This document shows positions 34,619 through 43,330 of a DNA stretch of 64,000 bases, in pieces. A program made the translations under genes and the position numbers. The first letter of the stretch is position 1, and every line of letters begins with the position of its first letter. Under the pieces are notes generated by a model, which worked only from the letters and a program-made list of their open reading frames with translations, searched no databases and was not told where the DNA came from. The stretch is from Spirochaetae bacterium HGW-Spirochaetae-1. GTDB lineage: Bacteria > Spirochaetota > UBA4802 > UBA5550. The stretch is taken from assembly GCA_002839375.1 (NCBI GenBank), contig PGXY01000007.1, positions 62,001-126,000 of the forward strand, in the 5' to 3' direction.

Positions 34619-34957
34619 ATGAGAATAGCAATCCCCGTAGCCAACGGCGCACTGTGCATGCACTTCGGTCACTGTGAACAGTTTGCCATAATCGATGTGG
34701 ATGTGGAGAAAAAATCCATTCTTAAAAAAGATTTCGTGACACCCCCGCCCCACGAGCCGGGACTTTTACCCCGCTGGCTCGCCGAAAAGGGCGCCACGTG
34801 CATCATTGCCGGGGGCATGGGCGGCAGGGCCCAGGACCTCTTTACGCAGAATAACATCCGGGTCGTAACGGGCGCACCGGCGGAGAGCCCGGATAAAATC
34901 GTCGAGGCCTTTCTTGACAATAAACTGGTCACGGGCCCCAACACCTGCGATCATTAA
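34619..34957 (+). CDS. NifX/ORP-family protein closest to orange protein, 112 residues
   Basis: The 112-residue protein begins MRIAIPVANGALCMHFGHCEQF, has IIAGGMGGRAQDLFTQNNIRVVTGAP and ends with the Cys-Asp-His tail NTCDH that many ORP-like members share. Cys and His residues in HFGHCEQF and the C-terminal CDH are candidate metal ligands. It directly follows mrp and has an AAAGGAG upstream, so cluster transfer from Mrp to this protein is plausible. Among the three NifX-family genes here it looks most like a metal-cluster carrier. It ends before a 15-bp hairpin that closes the cluster. Confidence 0.88.
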   Translation: MRIAIPVANGALCMHFGHCEQFAIIDVDVEKKSILKKDFVTPPPHEPGLLPRWLAEKGATCIIAGGMGGRAQDLFTQNNIRVVTGAPAESPDKIVEAFLDNKLVTGPNTCDH

Positions 34958-34986
34958 AAAAATGTATGTAGGGACAGTTTGTTATA

Positions 34987-35017
34987 TGCCGGGACAGGTT
35001 TCAAACCTGTCCCGGCA
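34987..35017. terminator. Strong hairpin between convergent genes
   Basis: Arms TGCCGGGACAGGTTT and AAACCTGTCCCGGCA are perfectly complementary around a single C, so a 12-13-bp stem with a small loop forms on either strand. It lies between the ORP-type cluster (plus) and the DUF4019 gene (minus). It lacks a T tract, so it may be a dispersed palindrome rather than a rho-independent terminator. Confidence 0.55.
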
Positions 35018-35022
35018 CATAT

Positions 35023-35454
35023 TCAATTAATAAAATAACCCACGGCCCGCCACTGTCCCCTCTCATCGGCCATGGTTACGGTTTCCACGGCCTCCATTTT
35101 CTTTTCAAAGGACGAGCGGAACTGGATTAAGACATATTTTCCATCGGGAGCGCCGGGCAGACCCCGGGCAAGCTCAACTGACAGTTTGCTCCGCGATATG
35201 ATCTTCCCCAGGGGATTCCTCACGGCATACACGTTCCTGCCCCATTCCTTTTCCGACATATAGTTTTTAAATAATTCACCGGCACCGGTATAACTGTCAC
35301 CATATTTCCCTTCATCAATCAGCTTAAGCCATGTTTCCGCGGCCGACACAGCGGAATTGGCAGCCTCACTGTCCGACACGGCACGGGCATTTCCGCAGCT
35401 CCCCATGAACGCGGCAAAAATCATCACTATCGATAGCACCTGTTTTCTTTTCAC
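35023..35454 (-). CDS. DUF4019 exported (probable lipo-) protein
   Basis: The 143-residue product is a single DUF4019 domain: AETWLKLIDEGKYGDSYTGAGELF, YMSEKEWGRNV, RNPLGKIISRSKL, LPGAPDGKYVLIQFRSSFEKK and WRAVGYFI. I start it at a GTG (35454) with an AGGAGAA six bases upstream; the frame opens farther upstream without a ribosome site. The N-terminus is a signal peptide ending in GSC, so a lipoprotein is possible. The family function is unknown. It faces the ORP-type cluster, separated by a hairpin. Confidence 0.86.
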   Translation of the reverse strand: MKRKQVLSIVMIFAAFMGSCGNARAVSDSEAANSAVSAAETWLKLIDEGKYGDSYTGAGELFKNYMSEKEWGRNVYAVRNPLGKIISRSKLSVELARGLPGAPDGKYVLIQFRSSFEKKMEAVETVTMADERGQWRAVGYFIN

Positions 35455-35662
35455 GGTATTCTCCTGTATAACTGGTATTTTCAATCCTACATCATGAAGA
35501 AAAAAAGTCAACAACTATGGAGCATATCCCCATTGATAGTATTCTGTATTATATTTTCCCATCCACGAACACCCGCCCGGAAATAAGGCAGCGGTAAAAC
35601 CGGTTTTTAATTTGACTCTCCTGGTATATGCAACTAAAGTTGGCTCAACGAAGTATCTGCCA

Positions 35663-38611
35663 ATGAAAATTAAAATTGCCGCAACGCTGATGTTCCTTTC
35701 TGTCATCTTCCTTTCAGGCCCGCACCTGATAAGCGCCGGGGAAAAGGACTATACCCGTGATCCCCGCTACACGGAATTTTCACGCCTGTACCGGGCCTAC
35801 GAAGAAGCAGCGGCGTCAAGGAATTACGCAGCGGCACTTAGGCCTCTCTCCAGGGCCCTGGACCTGGGTAAAGAGATATTCGGTGAGACTTCCGCCACGG
35901 CGGGCGTATTATACGACAGGCTGGGATACGCCGAATTTGCCACGGGCAGCTTCGACCGGGCCATTACGTTTTTTAACCGGGCCGTGGAAATCTACAAACT
36001 GAATTACGGACCCGACAATGAATACACCGGCACAGTCTACATCAATATCGGCGAGGCATACCGGAGCAAGGGCGATATCGACCGGGCCCTGGAATTTCAC
36101 TTTTCGGCCCTGCGGATATATACACATAAACTCGGCGCGGAACACACCTATGTAGGAACGGCCTGCAACTATATCGGCGGCGCCTACAAATCCATGGGCC
36201 GGTATGACACGGCCATCGAATACTACCGGAAAGCCCTGGATATTTACCGGAAAAACCTGGGAGAAGACCATGAGTTCACGGCCACGACCTACACCAACCT
36301 GGGCGGCGCCCATGAACCGAAGGGCGACTACGAAAAGGCCGTGGAATACTACCTGAAGGCAATCCCCATCTACCGGAAAACCCTGGGCGATGAACATCCC
36401 TTCCTCGCCGTTGCCTACAACAACCTGGGACTGGGATATTATTACCTCCATGACGGCGTCCGGTCGGCACAGTACTATGAAAAGGCCCTGGCTATCTACC
36501 TGAAAACGATGGGAGAACATCATCCCCATACCGCCTACACCTGGATCAACCTGGGACTCGCGTACCGGTCAATCAATAATACCGACAAGGCCCTTGCGTA
36601 TTACGGAAAGGCCCTTGACTCACTGGAAAAAAGCGGCGACCGCGACGGATATATACAGGTCCTTGCCCACAGGGGAGAGCTCTTCCGGAATATGGGCGAC
36701 ATGGATCGCGCGTCGGACTCTTACAGAATGGCCATATCGTCAATCCTGAAATCCCGGCTTGAAATAGGCAGGGGCAAGTCGGCTTTCGCCTCACGGTATG
36801 GATATATCTTCAGCAGCCTCATTGATATCGAACTAGCCAGGGGCCGTATAGATAAGGCCTTCATGACAGATTCCCTGAAGAAGGGCCTCTCCATAGCGGA
36901 GGATATGAGTCTCGGGGATGCCCTGGAACATGGCGGTGTTCCAGGGGACAGGGCGCATGCGTTGATTTCACTGGCAAACGAAATTGAAGTCCTTGAATCA
37001 CGCAGAAACGTTGCAACTGCCAAAAGCGACAGAGATGAAGCCGACAGCCTGGTAAAGCAGATATGGGAGCTGGAGGCAAAAAAAGATTCTCTTGATACGA
37101 AATTGAAAAAAGACTATCCCCGTTATGAGGCCCTGCGCTCACCAAAACCTCCCACGGTTGAAAAGCTGCAGGACGCCCTTTCCACCGATGAAGCGCTGGT
37201 CAGTTACAGCCTGGACGATAAAAACTGCCTTGCCTTCATAATAACAAAACAGGGCGGCCTGGACATGGTAAAACTGGGTCGGGAAAGCGATCCTCCATAC
37301 TGGAAAATAACCGTCAATACGGAAAACCTCCACGCCCTGCTGAAACATCCCCTGGAAAGCAGCAGTCTGACAAGGATAACCGACGATCGGGGCGGTGTGA
37401 TCCTCTGGAACCGGGAGAAGGAAGACTGGAAATACACTGTTGACAATACAGCCGTATACCTGCGCCGGCCTGAGATGATGCCCCGGGCACTTCTTCCCGA
37501 TAGTGCCGGGCAGACCGATCCGCTGCGGAAAGCGGGAGTTCTTTCAGGCAAATTAAATTCACGGGAAGCCGGGGCCCTGCGCCAGTCCCTGTCAATGACA
37601 CTCTTCGCCGATCTGCTGGAACCGGTATTGCGGAAAACCCGCAATGCCCGGAATATCATCATAATCCCCGACGGGCCTCTCTATTATGTTCCCTGGGGCA
37701 TACTGGGAAACGGCGGTGACACGCTCTTTTCATCGACCCACGTTCACCGCCTGGTGCATTCCTCCACGGTGTGGCTGAACCTGAGAAACCGGAAAGTGGG
37801 AACGTCCCGCTATCCGCTCCTTGCCGTGGGCAATGCCGTCTACAATAAAGACCACGCCGAGATGACGGGAACACGATCCGGCAGGTCACGGTCGGCGGGC
37901 GGAACGGCGATCTCGGCAATCATAAAGAATAATCCCGGCGAAAAACCGGGCGACGAAAAAAATGAAGCGGTTTATGACAACCTGCCCGGCACCGACCAGG
38001 AAGTGCGGGCCATCATCGGACTGGCCTACGGTGAAAAAAAAGCAACCGGCCCCCATTCGCTCACGGGAATCGCAGCGAATGAAGATATCATTTTCAGTAT
38101 GAACGATTCCCGCATGCTGTCACAGTACGGCATTATCCACTTTGCGGCCCATGGACTCTTTGTTGACGGCAATCCTTCCATGAATGCCATTGTTCTCACG
38201 CTCCCCCCCATGGCAAAATTATACCGGAAAGACGCTTACGTTTCATACATGGCGCAGCACGGAGACCTGAAAAGAGACGGATACCTGAGGCTGGGAGAGA
38301 TCAAGTCCCTGGACCTTCAATGTGACCTTGTAGTCATGAGCGCCTGCGAGACCTCCATGGGGAATATTGTCAATGGCGAAGGCATGATCGGACTTCCCCA
38401 GGCCTTTCTTATAGCGGGTTCCCGGTCCGTTATGGCAAGCCTCTGGCCCGTTGATGACGAGGCGACCTTTATCCTCATGGAAGAGTTTTACAGAAATATC
38501 TTTAAAAAACATATGGGACCCCATGAAGCCCTGCAGAAAGCCCGTGAGGTCATACGCGCTGAATATGATGATCCCTATTACTGGGCACCCTTTATCTTAT
38601 ATGGAGAATAA
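35663..38611 (+). CDS. Exported TPR-CHAT protein
   Basis: The 982-residue product has a signal peptide (MKIKIAATLMFLSVIFLSG, about 1-27), eight or more tetratricopeptide repeats of the kinesin-light-chain type (about 60-400; AYRSKGDIDRAL, YYRKALDIYRKNLGE and so on), a coiled region (about 430-500), and a C-terminal CHAT domain (about 690-982). The caspase-like dyad is intact: His830 in HFAAHG and Cys895 in SACET. CHAT domains include cysteine proteases; the signal sequence puts this one outside the cytoplasm. The FecR-like gene starts 3 bp downstream, so the two are probably one unit. The start at 35663 has no strong ribosome site. Confidence 0.9.
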   Translation: MKIKIAATLMFLSVIFLSGPHLISAGEKDYTRDPRYTEFSRLYRAYEEAAASRNYAAALRPLSRALDLGKEIFGETSATAGVLYDRLGYAEFATGSFDRAITFFNRAVEIYKLNYGPDNEYTGTVYINIGEAYRSKGDIDRALEFHFSALRIYTHKLGAEHTYVGTACNYIGGAYKSMGRYDTAIEYYRKALDIYRKNLGEDHEFTATTYTNLGGAHEPKGDYEKAVEYYLKAIPIYRKTLGDEHPFLAVAYNNLGLGYYYLHDGVRSAQYYEKALAIYLKTMGEHHPHTAYTWINLGLAYRSINNTDKALAYYGKALDSLEKSGDRDGYIQVLAHRGELFRNMGDMDRASDSYRMAISSILKSRLEIGRGKSAFASRYGYIFSSLIDIELARGRIDKAFMTDSLKKGLSIAEDMSLGDALEHGGVPGDRAHALISLANEIEVLESRRNVATAKSDRDEADSLVKQIWELEAKKDSLDTKLKKDYPRYEALRSPKPPTVEKLQDALSTDEALVSYSLDDKNCLAFIITKQGGLDMVKLGRESDPPYWKITVNTENLHALLKHPLESSSLTRITDDRGGVILWNREKEDWKYTVDNTAVYLRRPEMMPRALLPDSAGQTDPLRKAGVLSGKLNSREAGALRQSLSMTLFADLLEPVLRKTRNARNIIIIPDGPLYYVPWGILGNGGDTLFSSTHVHRLVHSSTVWLNLRNRKVGTSRYPLLAVGNAVYNKDHAEMTGTRSGRSRSAGGTAISAIIKNNPGEKPGDEKNEAVYDNLPGTDQEVRAIIGLAYGEKKATGPHSLTGIAANEDIIFSMNDSRMLSQYGIIHFAAHGLFVDGNPSMNAIVLTLPPMAKLYRKDAYVSYMAQHGDLKRDGYLRLGEIKSLDLQCDLVVMSACETSMGNIVNGEGMIGLPQAFLIAGSRSVMASLWPVDDEATFILMEEFYRNIFKKHMGPHEALQKAREVIRAEYDDPYYWAPFILYGE

Positions 38612-38614
38612 AAC

Positions 38615-39451
38615 ATGACTGTTAAGCATATCCGCCCGATTATAGCTGCCGTCACCTGCATTACTATCATGTCCCTGCCCCCGGTCCTGTCAGGAGAAAT
38701 AAAGGCGGCAAGGTACAGAGTTTCTTTTTTGCTGGGCAGTGTTGAATTACGAAACGACGATAAAAGCACAACCGTAAAAAACGGTGATTTTATCAACGAG
38801 GGGGATATTCTCTTCGTTGGAGATAAATCCCTGGTTGAACTAAGGCCGGAACAGGGCGATGCGAGTTTTAAAATCTCCGGTCCCCTGGTATACCGCTGCA
38901 CCCGGTACAAACTCGCCAAAGACTTCAGCCGGAATAACCTGGCTTACCGGTTCTACAGCAAGCTGGCGCAGGATACCTATCACTACTACCCCAGGACCAT
39001 TATCAGCGCGGTACGCGGGGAAAAAGACGATGAGGCCGAAGTAAGAAACCGTGAACAGAGTGAGGCATTGAAGGAAGCCATTGATCTGTTCAGGAATGCC
39101 CGCCTCGACGAATCATTGAGAACCTTTGAAAAAATTGCCGCCCAGAAAGGTCTCCAGAGACATGTCCTCTATCTCATTGACTTTTACAGGGCCGAGATCC
39201 TCTTTACACAGCTGGACTATCCCGGGGCGATGGCCCTGTATCTGTCGGTATACAAGACACGCAACAAACAATTCATGCACAGCGAAATAGCCCTATGCAG
39301 GGCCATACTCTGTGCGGTTTACTCCGACAGGCCGGAACAGGCCCGGAAGCTCATCGCCGAGTATGAGAACATATACGACAATAAGGGCGCCTACATGGCA
39401 ATGCTCGGTGAGCTGAAAAGCGACCTGGCGGACCCGCAGCCGGAACAATAG
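38615..39451 (+). CDS. FecR-like/TPR protein paired with the CHAT protein
   Basis: The 278-residue exported protein begins with a signal peptide (about 1-27). A FecR-like domain (about 33-95: YRVSFLLGSVELRNDDKSTTVKNGDFINEGDILFVGDKSLVEL) and a helical TPR-like half (about 140-270) follow. It starts 3 bp after the stop of the TPR-CHAT gene, with a GGAG eight bases upstream, so the two should be made together. FecR-like periplasmic domains usually detect a stimulus and the TPR part would provide the partner interface. Neither a sigma factor nor a TonB receptor is nearby. Function is unknown. Confidence 0.85.
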   Translation: MTVKHIRPIIAAVTCITIMSLPPVLSGEIKAARYRVSFLLGSVELRNDDKSTTVKNGDFINEGDILFVGDKSLVELRPEQGDASFKISGPLVYRCTRYKLAKDFSRNNLAYRFYSKLAQDTYHYYPRTIISAVRGEKDDEAEVRNREQSEALKEAIDLFRNARLDESLRTFEKIAAQKGLQRHVLYLIDFYRAEILFTQLDYPGAMALYLSVYKTRNKQFMHSEIALCRAILCAVYSDRPEQARKLIAEYENIYDNKGAYMAMLGELKSDLADPQPEQ

Positions 39452-39462
39452 TCCGATGCCTG

Positions 39463-39948
39463 ATGAATACATCACATACTGAAATTAATATTTACACCGA
39501 TGGCAGCTGCAATCCTTCACATAAAACAGGCGGCTGGGCTGCGATATTATTAATGAAAGGACAAAAAATTTCTTTAACGGGCGAAGAAACAGAAACAACA
39601 CATAACCGGATGGAACTGCTGGCCATCATCAGGGCGCTTGAGTATATCATGGCCCAGGGCACTACACCCTGCTCCATTATAATACATTCCGACAGTCAAT
39701 ATGCCGTATCGCTGATCGACCGCAGGGAAAAACTCATAGCCGCTTCTTTTATGACAAAAAAAGGCAGCGACATAAGGAACAAGGACCTGGTTATGCTACT
39801 CTTCAGTTACATTGAATCGTTACATCCTGTTTTCAAAAAAGTAAAAGCGCATCAGCGCAAAAGCGAGTCAGACAACTATAACCGTGACGCCGACAAACTG
39901 GCAAGAAAAACAGTACGCGAGCAAGTCCGTAAACATTACACTGATTAA
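39463..39948 (+). CDS. rnhA: Ribonuclease HI
   Basis: The 161-residue protein degrades RNA in RNA-DNA hybrids. The four catalytic carboxylates are visible: Asp in YTDGSC (about 12), Glu in RMELL (about 51), Asp in HSDSQY (about 76) and Asp in NRDADKLAR (about 136). Length fits the family. The ATG at 39463 has no strong ribosome site. The gene follows the CHAT/FecR pair by 11 bp on the same strand but looks like housekeeping, not part of that unit. It ends 32 bp before a YaiI-family gene. Confidence 0.93.
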   Translation: MNTSHTEINIYTDGSCNPSHKTGGWAAILLMKGQKISLTGEETETTHNRMELLAIIRALEYIMAQGTTPCSIIIHSDSQYAVSLIDRREKLIAASFMTKKGSDIRNKDLVMLLFSYIESLHPVFKKVKAHQRKSESDNYNRDADKLARKTVREQVRKHYTD

Positions 39949-39980
39949 AAGCAGCTCTATTTTTTCTCCGGGAAGTATAT

Positions 39981-40427
39981 ATGAAAATTCTTGTTGATGC
40001 CGATGCCTGTCCCTCAGCCATAAAGGATATACTGATCCGGGCTGCGGAACGGGTCAGGATACCCGTTATTTTTATCGCCAATCAGCATGTCCGACTGCCT
40101 GTTTCGGATTATATCTCAATGATACTCGTCGAGGCCGGACCTGATATTGCCGATGACAGGATAGTTGAACTTGCGGAAGACGGCGACATTGTTATCAGTG
40201 AAGATATTCCCCTGGCCGATCGCGCGATAGATAAAGGAGCTTTTATAATATCTACACGGGGTGAACTGTACACAAAGGAAAATATCAAACAACGCCTTGC
40301 CACGCGTGATCTGCTGAATGATCTCCGCAGTGCCGGAATAGAAACGGGAGGCCCCGACCGATTGAGCCAGAAAGATATCAGGATGTTCGCCAATCAGCTG
40401 GACCGGTTTTTGACAAAGCACTGCTGA
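39981..40427 (+). CDS. yaiI: YaiI/YqxD family (UPF0178) protein
   Basis: The 148-residue product matches the YaiI/YqxD family, including the N-terminal KILVDADACPSAIKDILIRAAER, the SEDIPLADRAIDKGAFIISTRGELYTKENI stretch and the short helical tail. The fold is PIN-like (acidic residues DAD, ED and D) so a nuclease role is often suggested but untested. A GGGAAG sits about six bases before the ATG. It follows rnhA by 32 bp and is likely co-transcribed. A 232-bp regulatory gap separates it from the transporter. Confidence 0.92.
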   Translation: MKILVDADACPSAIKDILIRAAERVRIPVIFIANQHVRLPVSDYISMILVEAGPDIADDRIVELAEDGDIVISEDIPLADRAIDKGAFIISTRGELYTKENIKQRLATRDLLNDLRSAGIETGGPDRLSQKDIRMFANQLDRFLTKHC

Positions 40428-40548
40428 GCAACATCTCGAACTGTTTCTGCCTCCCGGCAATAATCAAAGTAATCATCGGCGTATCCAAAAATAAAAATCC
40501 ATAATGATTTATTGACATTTGACCTTTCCCCTTCAGTTCAATAATTCC

Positions 40549-40576
40549 TTGACTTCCCGTCTCGTTTTTACAGAAT
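40549..40576 (+). promoter_or_regulatory. Sigma-70-like promoter of the NSS transporter
   Basis: A TTGACT (40549-40554) and CAGAAT (40571-40576) are 16 bp apart, which fits a vegetative promoter about 85 bp upstream of the transporter. A second TTGACA at 40512-40517 has no matching -10. Confidence 0.4.
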
Positions 40577-40600
40577 CTGTTTCGAAATCAAAAATTATTT

Positions 40601-40628
40601 ATGGGATGATAATCCTGAATCATCCCAT
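40601..40628 (+). promoter_or_regulatory. 10-bp inverted repeat before the NSS transporter
   Basis: The perfect arms ATGGGATGAT and ATCATCCCAT flank an 8-base loop, 31 bp before the start codon. It could be an operator or a leader hairpin controlling the transporter. Confidence 0.45.
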
Positions 40629-40659
40629 GCAGATTAAATAGAATACGGGGTTAACTGTT

Positions 40660-42021
40660 ATGGAAAACCAGAATGCACGCGAACACTGGGGATCACGATT
40701 GGGGTTTATACTTGCCGCCGCGGGTTCGGCTGTCGGTCTGGGCAACATCTGGAAATTCCCCTATCTTGCCGGTGAAAACGGGGGAGCGGCCTTCGTATTA
40801 ATATACCTGCTCTGTATTCTGATACTGGGGTTACCCATCATGATCGCCGAGATCGTCATCGGCAGGCACACAGAAAAAAATCCCGTTGGCGCCTTCAGGA
40901 CCATCGGGGGAGGAAGATGGGTCATTGTGGGCTACATGGGGGTCATTACCGGCTTTCTTATCATGACCTATTACAGCGTCGTGGGCGGCTGGACCATGGG
41001 ATATATGGTAAAAAGCCTTTCGGGCACCATAACATCAATATCGAGCACCCGGATGTCCGAAGATATTTTCTCAGCGTTCATACAGGACCCTGTTCAGATG
41101 CTTGCATATCACTCCCTTTTTATCTCAGCCACGGTCTTCATTGTATATCGGGGGATATCAAACGGTATTGAAAAATGGACCAAGGTACTCATGCCCGTAC
41201 TCTTTATCATCATATTAATTCTTATCGTACGGTCCGTCACGCTTCCCGGCGCGGAAAGAGGTCTCTCTTTCTACCTCATGCCCGATTTCTCAAAAATCAC
41301 CACCAAGGTCATTATTGAAGCCCTGGGCCAGTGTTTTTTCAGCCTGAGCCTGGGCATGGGAGCCATGATCACCTATGGAAGCTACCTGTCGCGCAAGGAA
41401 AAGATACTTTCTTCAGCCCTGCAGATAGTGATCCTCGACACGCTCGCTGCCTTTCTCGTGGGACTGGCCATTTTCCCCGCGCTCTTCGCCGTGGGCATGA
41501 CTCCAGAAAAAGGGCCCGGGCTCACGTTCAATGTGCTTCCCGTGGTATTTTCCAAAATGCCCTATGGATCCATTTTCTCAACGCTCTTTTTCATGCTCCT
41601 GTTTATCGCGGCCCTCACTTCATCCATATCCCTGGTACAGGTAGTTGTATCCTATACCACGGATGAATGGGGCTGGAGCCGCAGAAAGGCGGCACTCTCT
41701 ACCGGAGCAGCTATTCTCCTCCTGGGCATACCCGCCGCGCTTTCCTTCGGCGCCATGAAAGATGTTAAAATCTTCCTGGGCAATACCTATTTCGATTTTA
41801 TGGATAAAGTGACGACCATTTACATGCTTCCCATTGGAGGGCTTTTAATCGCCATTTGCCTGGGATGGAAATATGGTCTGAACAATACCATGCATGAACT
41901 CGATCCCGACACCAACAATGTGCTCCTGGAAAAAATATGGGCCCTTTCGATTAAATATATAGCGCCCCTGCTGCTCGTGGCGATTATCGGATATTTTGGT
42001 ATTTACAGTATGGTGAAATAA
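40660..42021 (+). CDS. Neurotransmitter:sodium symporter (NSS/SNF) family transporter
   Basis: The 453-residue membrane protein has about 11 membrane helices and the NSS signature at the first one: WGSRLGFILAAAGSAVGLGNIWKFPYLAGENGGAAF (about 10-45), which forms the sodium and substrate site. These transporters carry amino acids or related solutes with sodium. The substrate cannot be read with certainty. It is separated from the previous gene by a regulatory gap with an inverted repeat, and it ends without a clear terminator. The downstream carbonic anhydrase has its own promoter. Confidence 0.94.
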   Translation: MENQNAREHWGSRLGFILAAAGSAVGLGNIWKFPYLAGENGGAAFVLIYLLCILILGLPIMIAEIVIGRHTEKNPVGAFRTIGGGRWVIVGYMGVITGFLIMTYYSVVGGWTMGYMVKSLSGTITSISSTRMSEDIFSAFIQDPVQMLAYHSLFISATVFIVYRGISNGIEKWTKVLMPVLFIIILILIVRSVTLPGAERGLSFYLMPDFSKITTKVIIEALGQCFFSLSLGMGAMITYGSYLSRKEKILSSALQIVILDTLAAFLVGLAIFPALFAVGMTPEKGPGLTFNVLPVVFSKMPYGSIFSTLFFMLLFIAALTSSISLVQVVVSYTTDEWGWSRRKAALSTGAAILLLGIPAALSFGAMKDVKIFLGNTYFDFMDKVTTIYMLPIGGLLIAICLGWKYGLNNTMHELDPDTNNVLLEKIWALSIKYIAPLLLVAIIGYFGIYSMVK

Positions 42022-42072
42022 GCGGATGGTCGAAAGGAAAAACCTGTTTTTTCGAAGTGTTGGTAAATCACA

Positions 42073-42101
42073 TTGACAAAGATATACATTCCCTGTACAA
42101 T
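42073..42101 (+). promoter_or_regulatory. Consensus-like sigma-70 promoter of the carbonic anhydrase gene
   Basis: TTGACA (42073-42078) and TACAAT (42096-42101) are 17 bp apart and match the vegetative consensus at 11 of 12 positions. The start codon lies about 40 bp downstream, behind an AGGGGG. Confidence 0.8.
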
Positions 42102-42141
42102 AAAGTAGAGCAATTATCAATAACAACAGGGGGAATCAATC

Positions 42142-43251
42142 ATGACCATACATAATTGGAAATCAGCTTCCCGGTTAATCATATTATTCCTGGCATGGTT
42201 TTTACTTGCAATTATCGCTCCCTTACTCGCATCGGAAAGCCGTAGCGGCATATCTCCCGATGAGGCGCTGACGCTTTTGAAAACAGGCAATGAACGCTAC
42301 AGCACCGCCAGGATGATACACCCCAACATCACCAGGCTGAGAATGGAGGAAACGGACAAAAACGGCCAGCATCCCTATGCTACGATAATCGGCTGTTCCG
42401 ATTCCCGCGTTCCCCTGGAACTTATCTTTGACGCGGGCCTCGGGGACATTTTCGTAATCCGCGTTGCCGGCAATGTCGCCGATACTGACGAAGCCGGTTC
42501 CATTGAATACGGCGTGGACCACCTGGGAACGCCCGTGCTGATCGTTCTGGGCCATTCAAAATGCGGAGCAGTAACGGCCGTTGCAAAAGGTGACGAAGTC
42601 CATGGCAACATCCCCCGTCTAGTTGACAACATCGGGCCCGCCGTAGATAAAGCAAGGGAAAAACTCGGAAATGATTTTTCCCCCGCCCTGCTTGAAGCTT
42701 CGATCGTAAACAATGTATGGCAATCCATCGAGGACCTCTACACGAGAAGTCCCTCAACAATACAACGCGTACGGGAAGGAAAGCTCAAAGTCCTGGGTGC
42801 GGTTTACCATCTTGAATCGGGAAAGGTTGAATGGCTTGGCGAGCATCCGCAGCAGAATTCTCTGTTAAAGCAGGGTGATACAATCTTTATTTTACCGGCC
42901 CTCACACCGTCTATGTTCCTGACAACGGGAATTATCCTCGTACTGCTGATCGGAGCCATGTTTTTCTTTGTGAGCCGCAAACGAATTATAAAGATGGGAA
43001 TAAAAGGAAGAGTATATGCAGCGTTTCTTTCATTGATTGCGGTCACGTGCATTGCTTCGATATATGCCATACGGGCATCATCGGTTTATTCATCGCAGCA
43101 CTTCACGTTATCCATCATAATTATGTATGTTCTCATTCCGGCCGTAATTGTCCTTGTTTTTTCATTTATTTTCGCCGGTTCAATTCTCACTTCCTTCCGC
43201 ACCATTATAAGCACCCTCAAGAAGGAGGTCGGGGAATCTCCCGCGGAATAG
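42142..43251 (+). CDS. Beta-carbonic anhydrase with N-terminal anchor and C-terminal membrane tail
   Basis: The enzyme hydrates CO2 to bicarbonate. The 369-residue product has an N-terminal signal/anchor helix (about 11-30) that places the catalytic domain outside the cytoplasm. The beta-CA domain (about 36-245) keeps zinc ligands Cys85 and Asp87 (CSDSR), with Arg89, and His138 and Cys141 (HSKCGAV). About residues 257-345 add two or three membrane helices with a GIKGRVYAAFLSLI stretch like the first helix of chemoreceptors, ending in a HAMP-like FRTIISTLKKE. The fused tail is unusual and its role is unclear. It precedes the multiheme cytochrome operon and has its own promoter. Confidence 0.9.
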   Translation: MTIHNWKSASRLIILFLAWFLLAIIAPLLASESRSGISPDEALTLLKTGNERYSTARMIHPNITRLRMEETDKNGQHPYATIIGCSDSRVPLELIFDAGLGDIFVIRVAGNVADTDEAGSIEYGVDHLGTPVLIVLGHSKCGAVTAVAKGDEVHGNIPRLVDNIGPAVDKAREKLGNDFSPALLEASIVNNVWQSIEDLYTRSPSTIQRVREGKLKVLGAVYHLESGKVEWLGEHPQQNSLLKQGDTIFILPALTPSMFLTTGIILVLLIGAMFFFVSRKRIIKMGIKGRVYAAFLSLIAVTCIASIYAIRASSVYSSQHFTLSIIIMYVLIPAVIVLVFSFIFAGSILTSFRTIISTLKKEVGESPAE

Positions 43252-43283
43252 ACAGGACTTAAGAGGATTTTCCGTTTAAGGAA

Positions 43284-43312
43284 TTGACATTGTCCCGACA
43301 ATACTATACACT
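43284..43312 (+). promoter_or_regulatory. Promoter of the porin-cytochrome operon with a spacer palindrome
   Basis: TTGACA (43284-43289) is followed by TATACACT (43305-43312), giving a 15- or 17-bp spacer depending on the -10 chosen. Inside the spacer, ATTGTC-CC-GACAAT (43289-43302) is a perfect 14-bp dyad. A repressor or activator bound there would sit between the -35 and -10 boxes. Confidence 0.5.
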
Positions 43313-43330
43313 TTACAGAAGAGAATGCTT

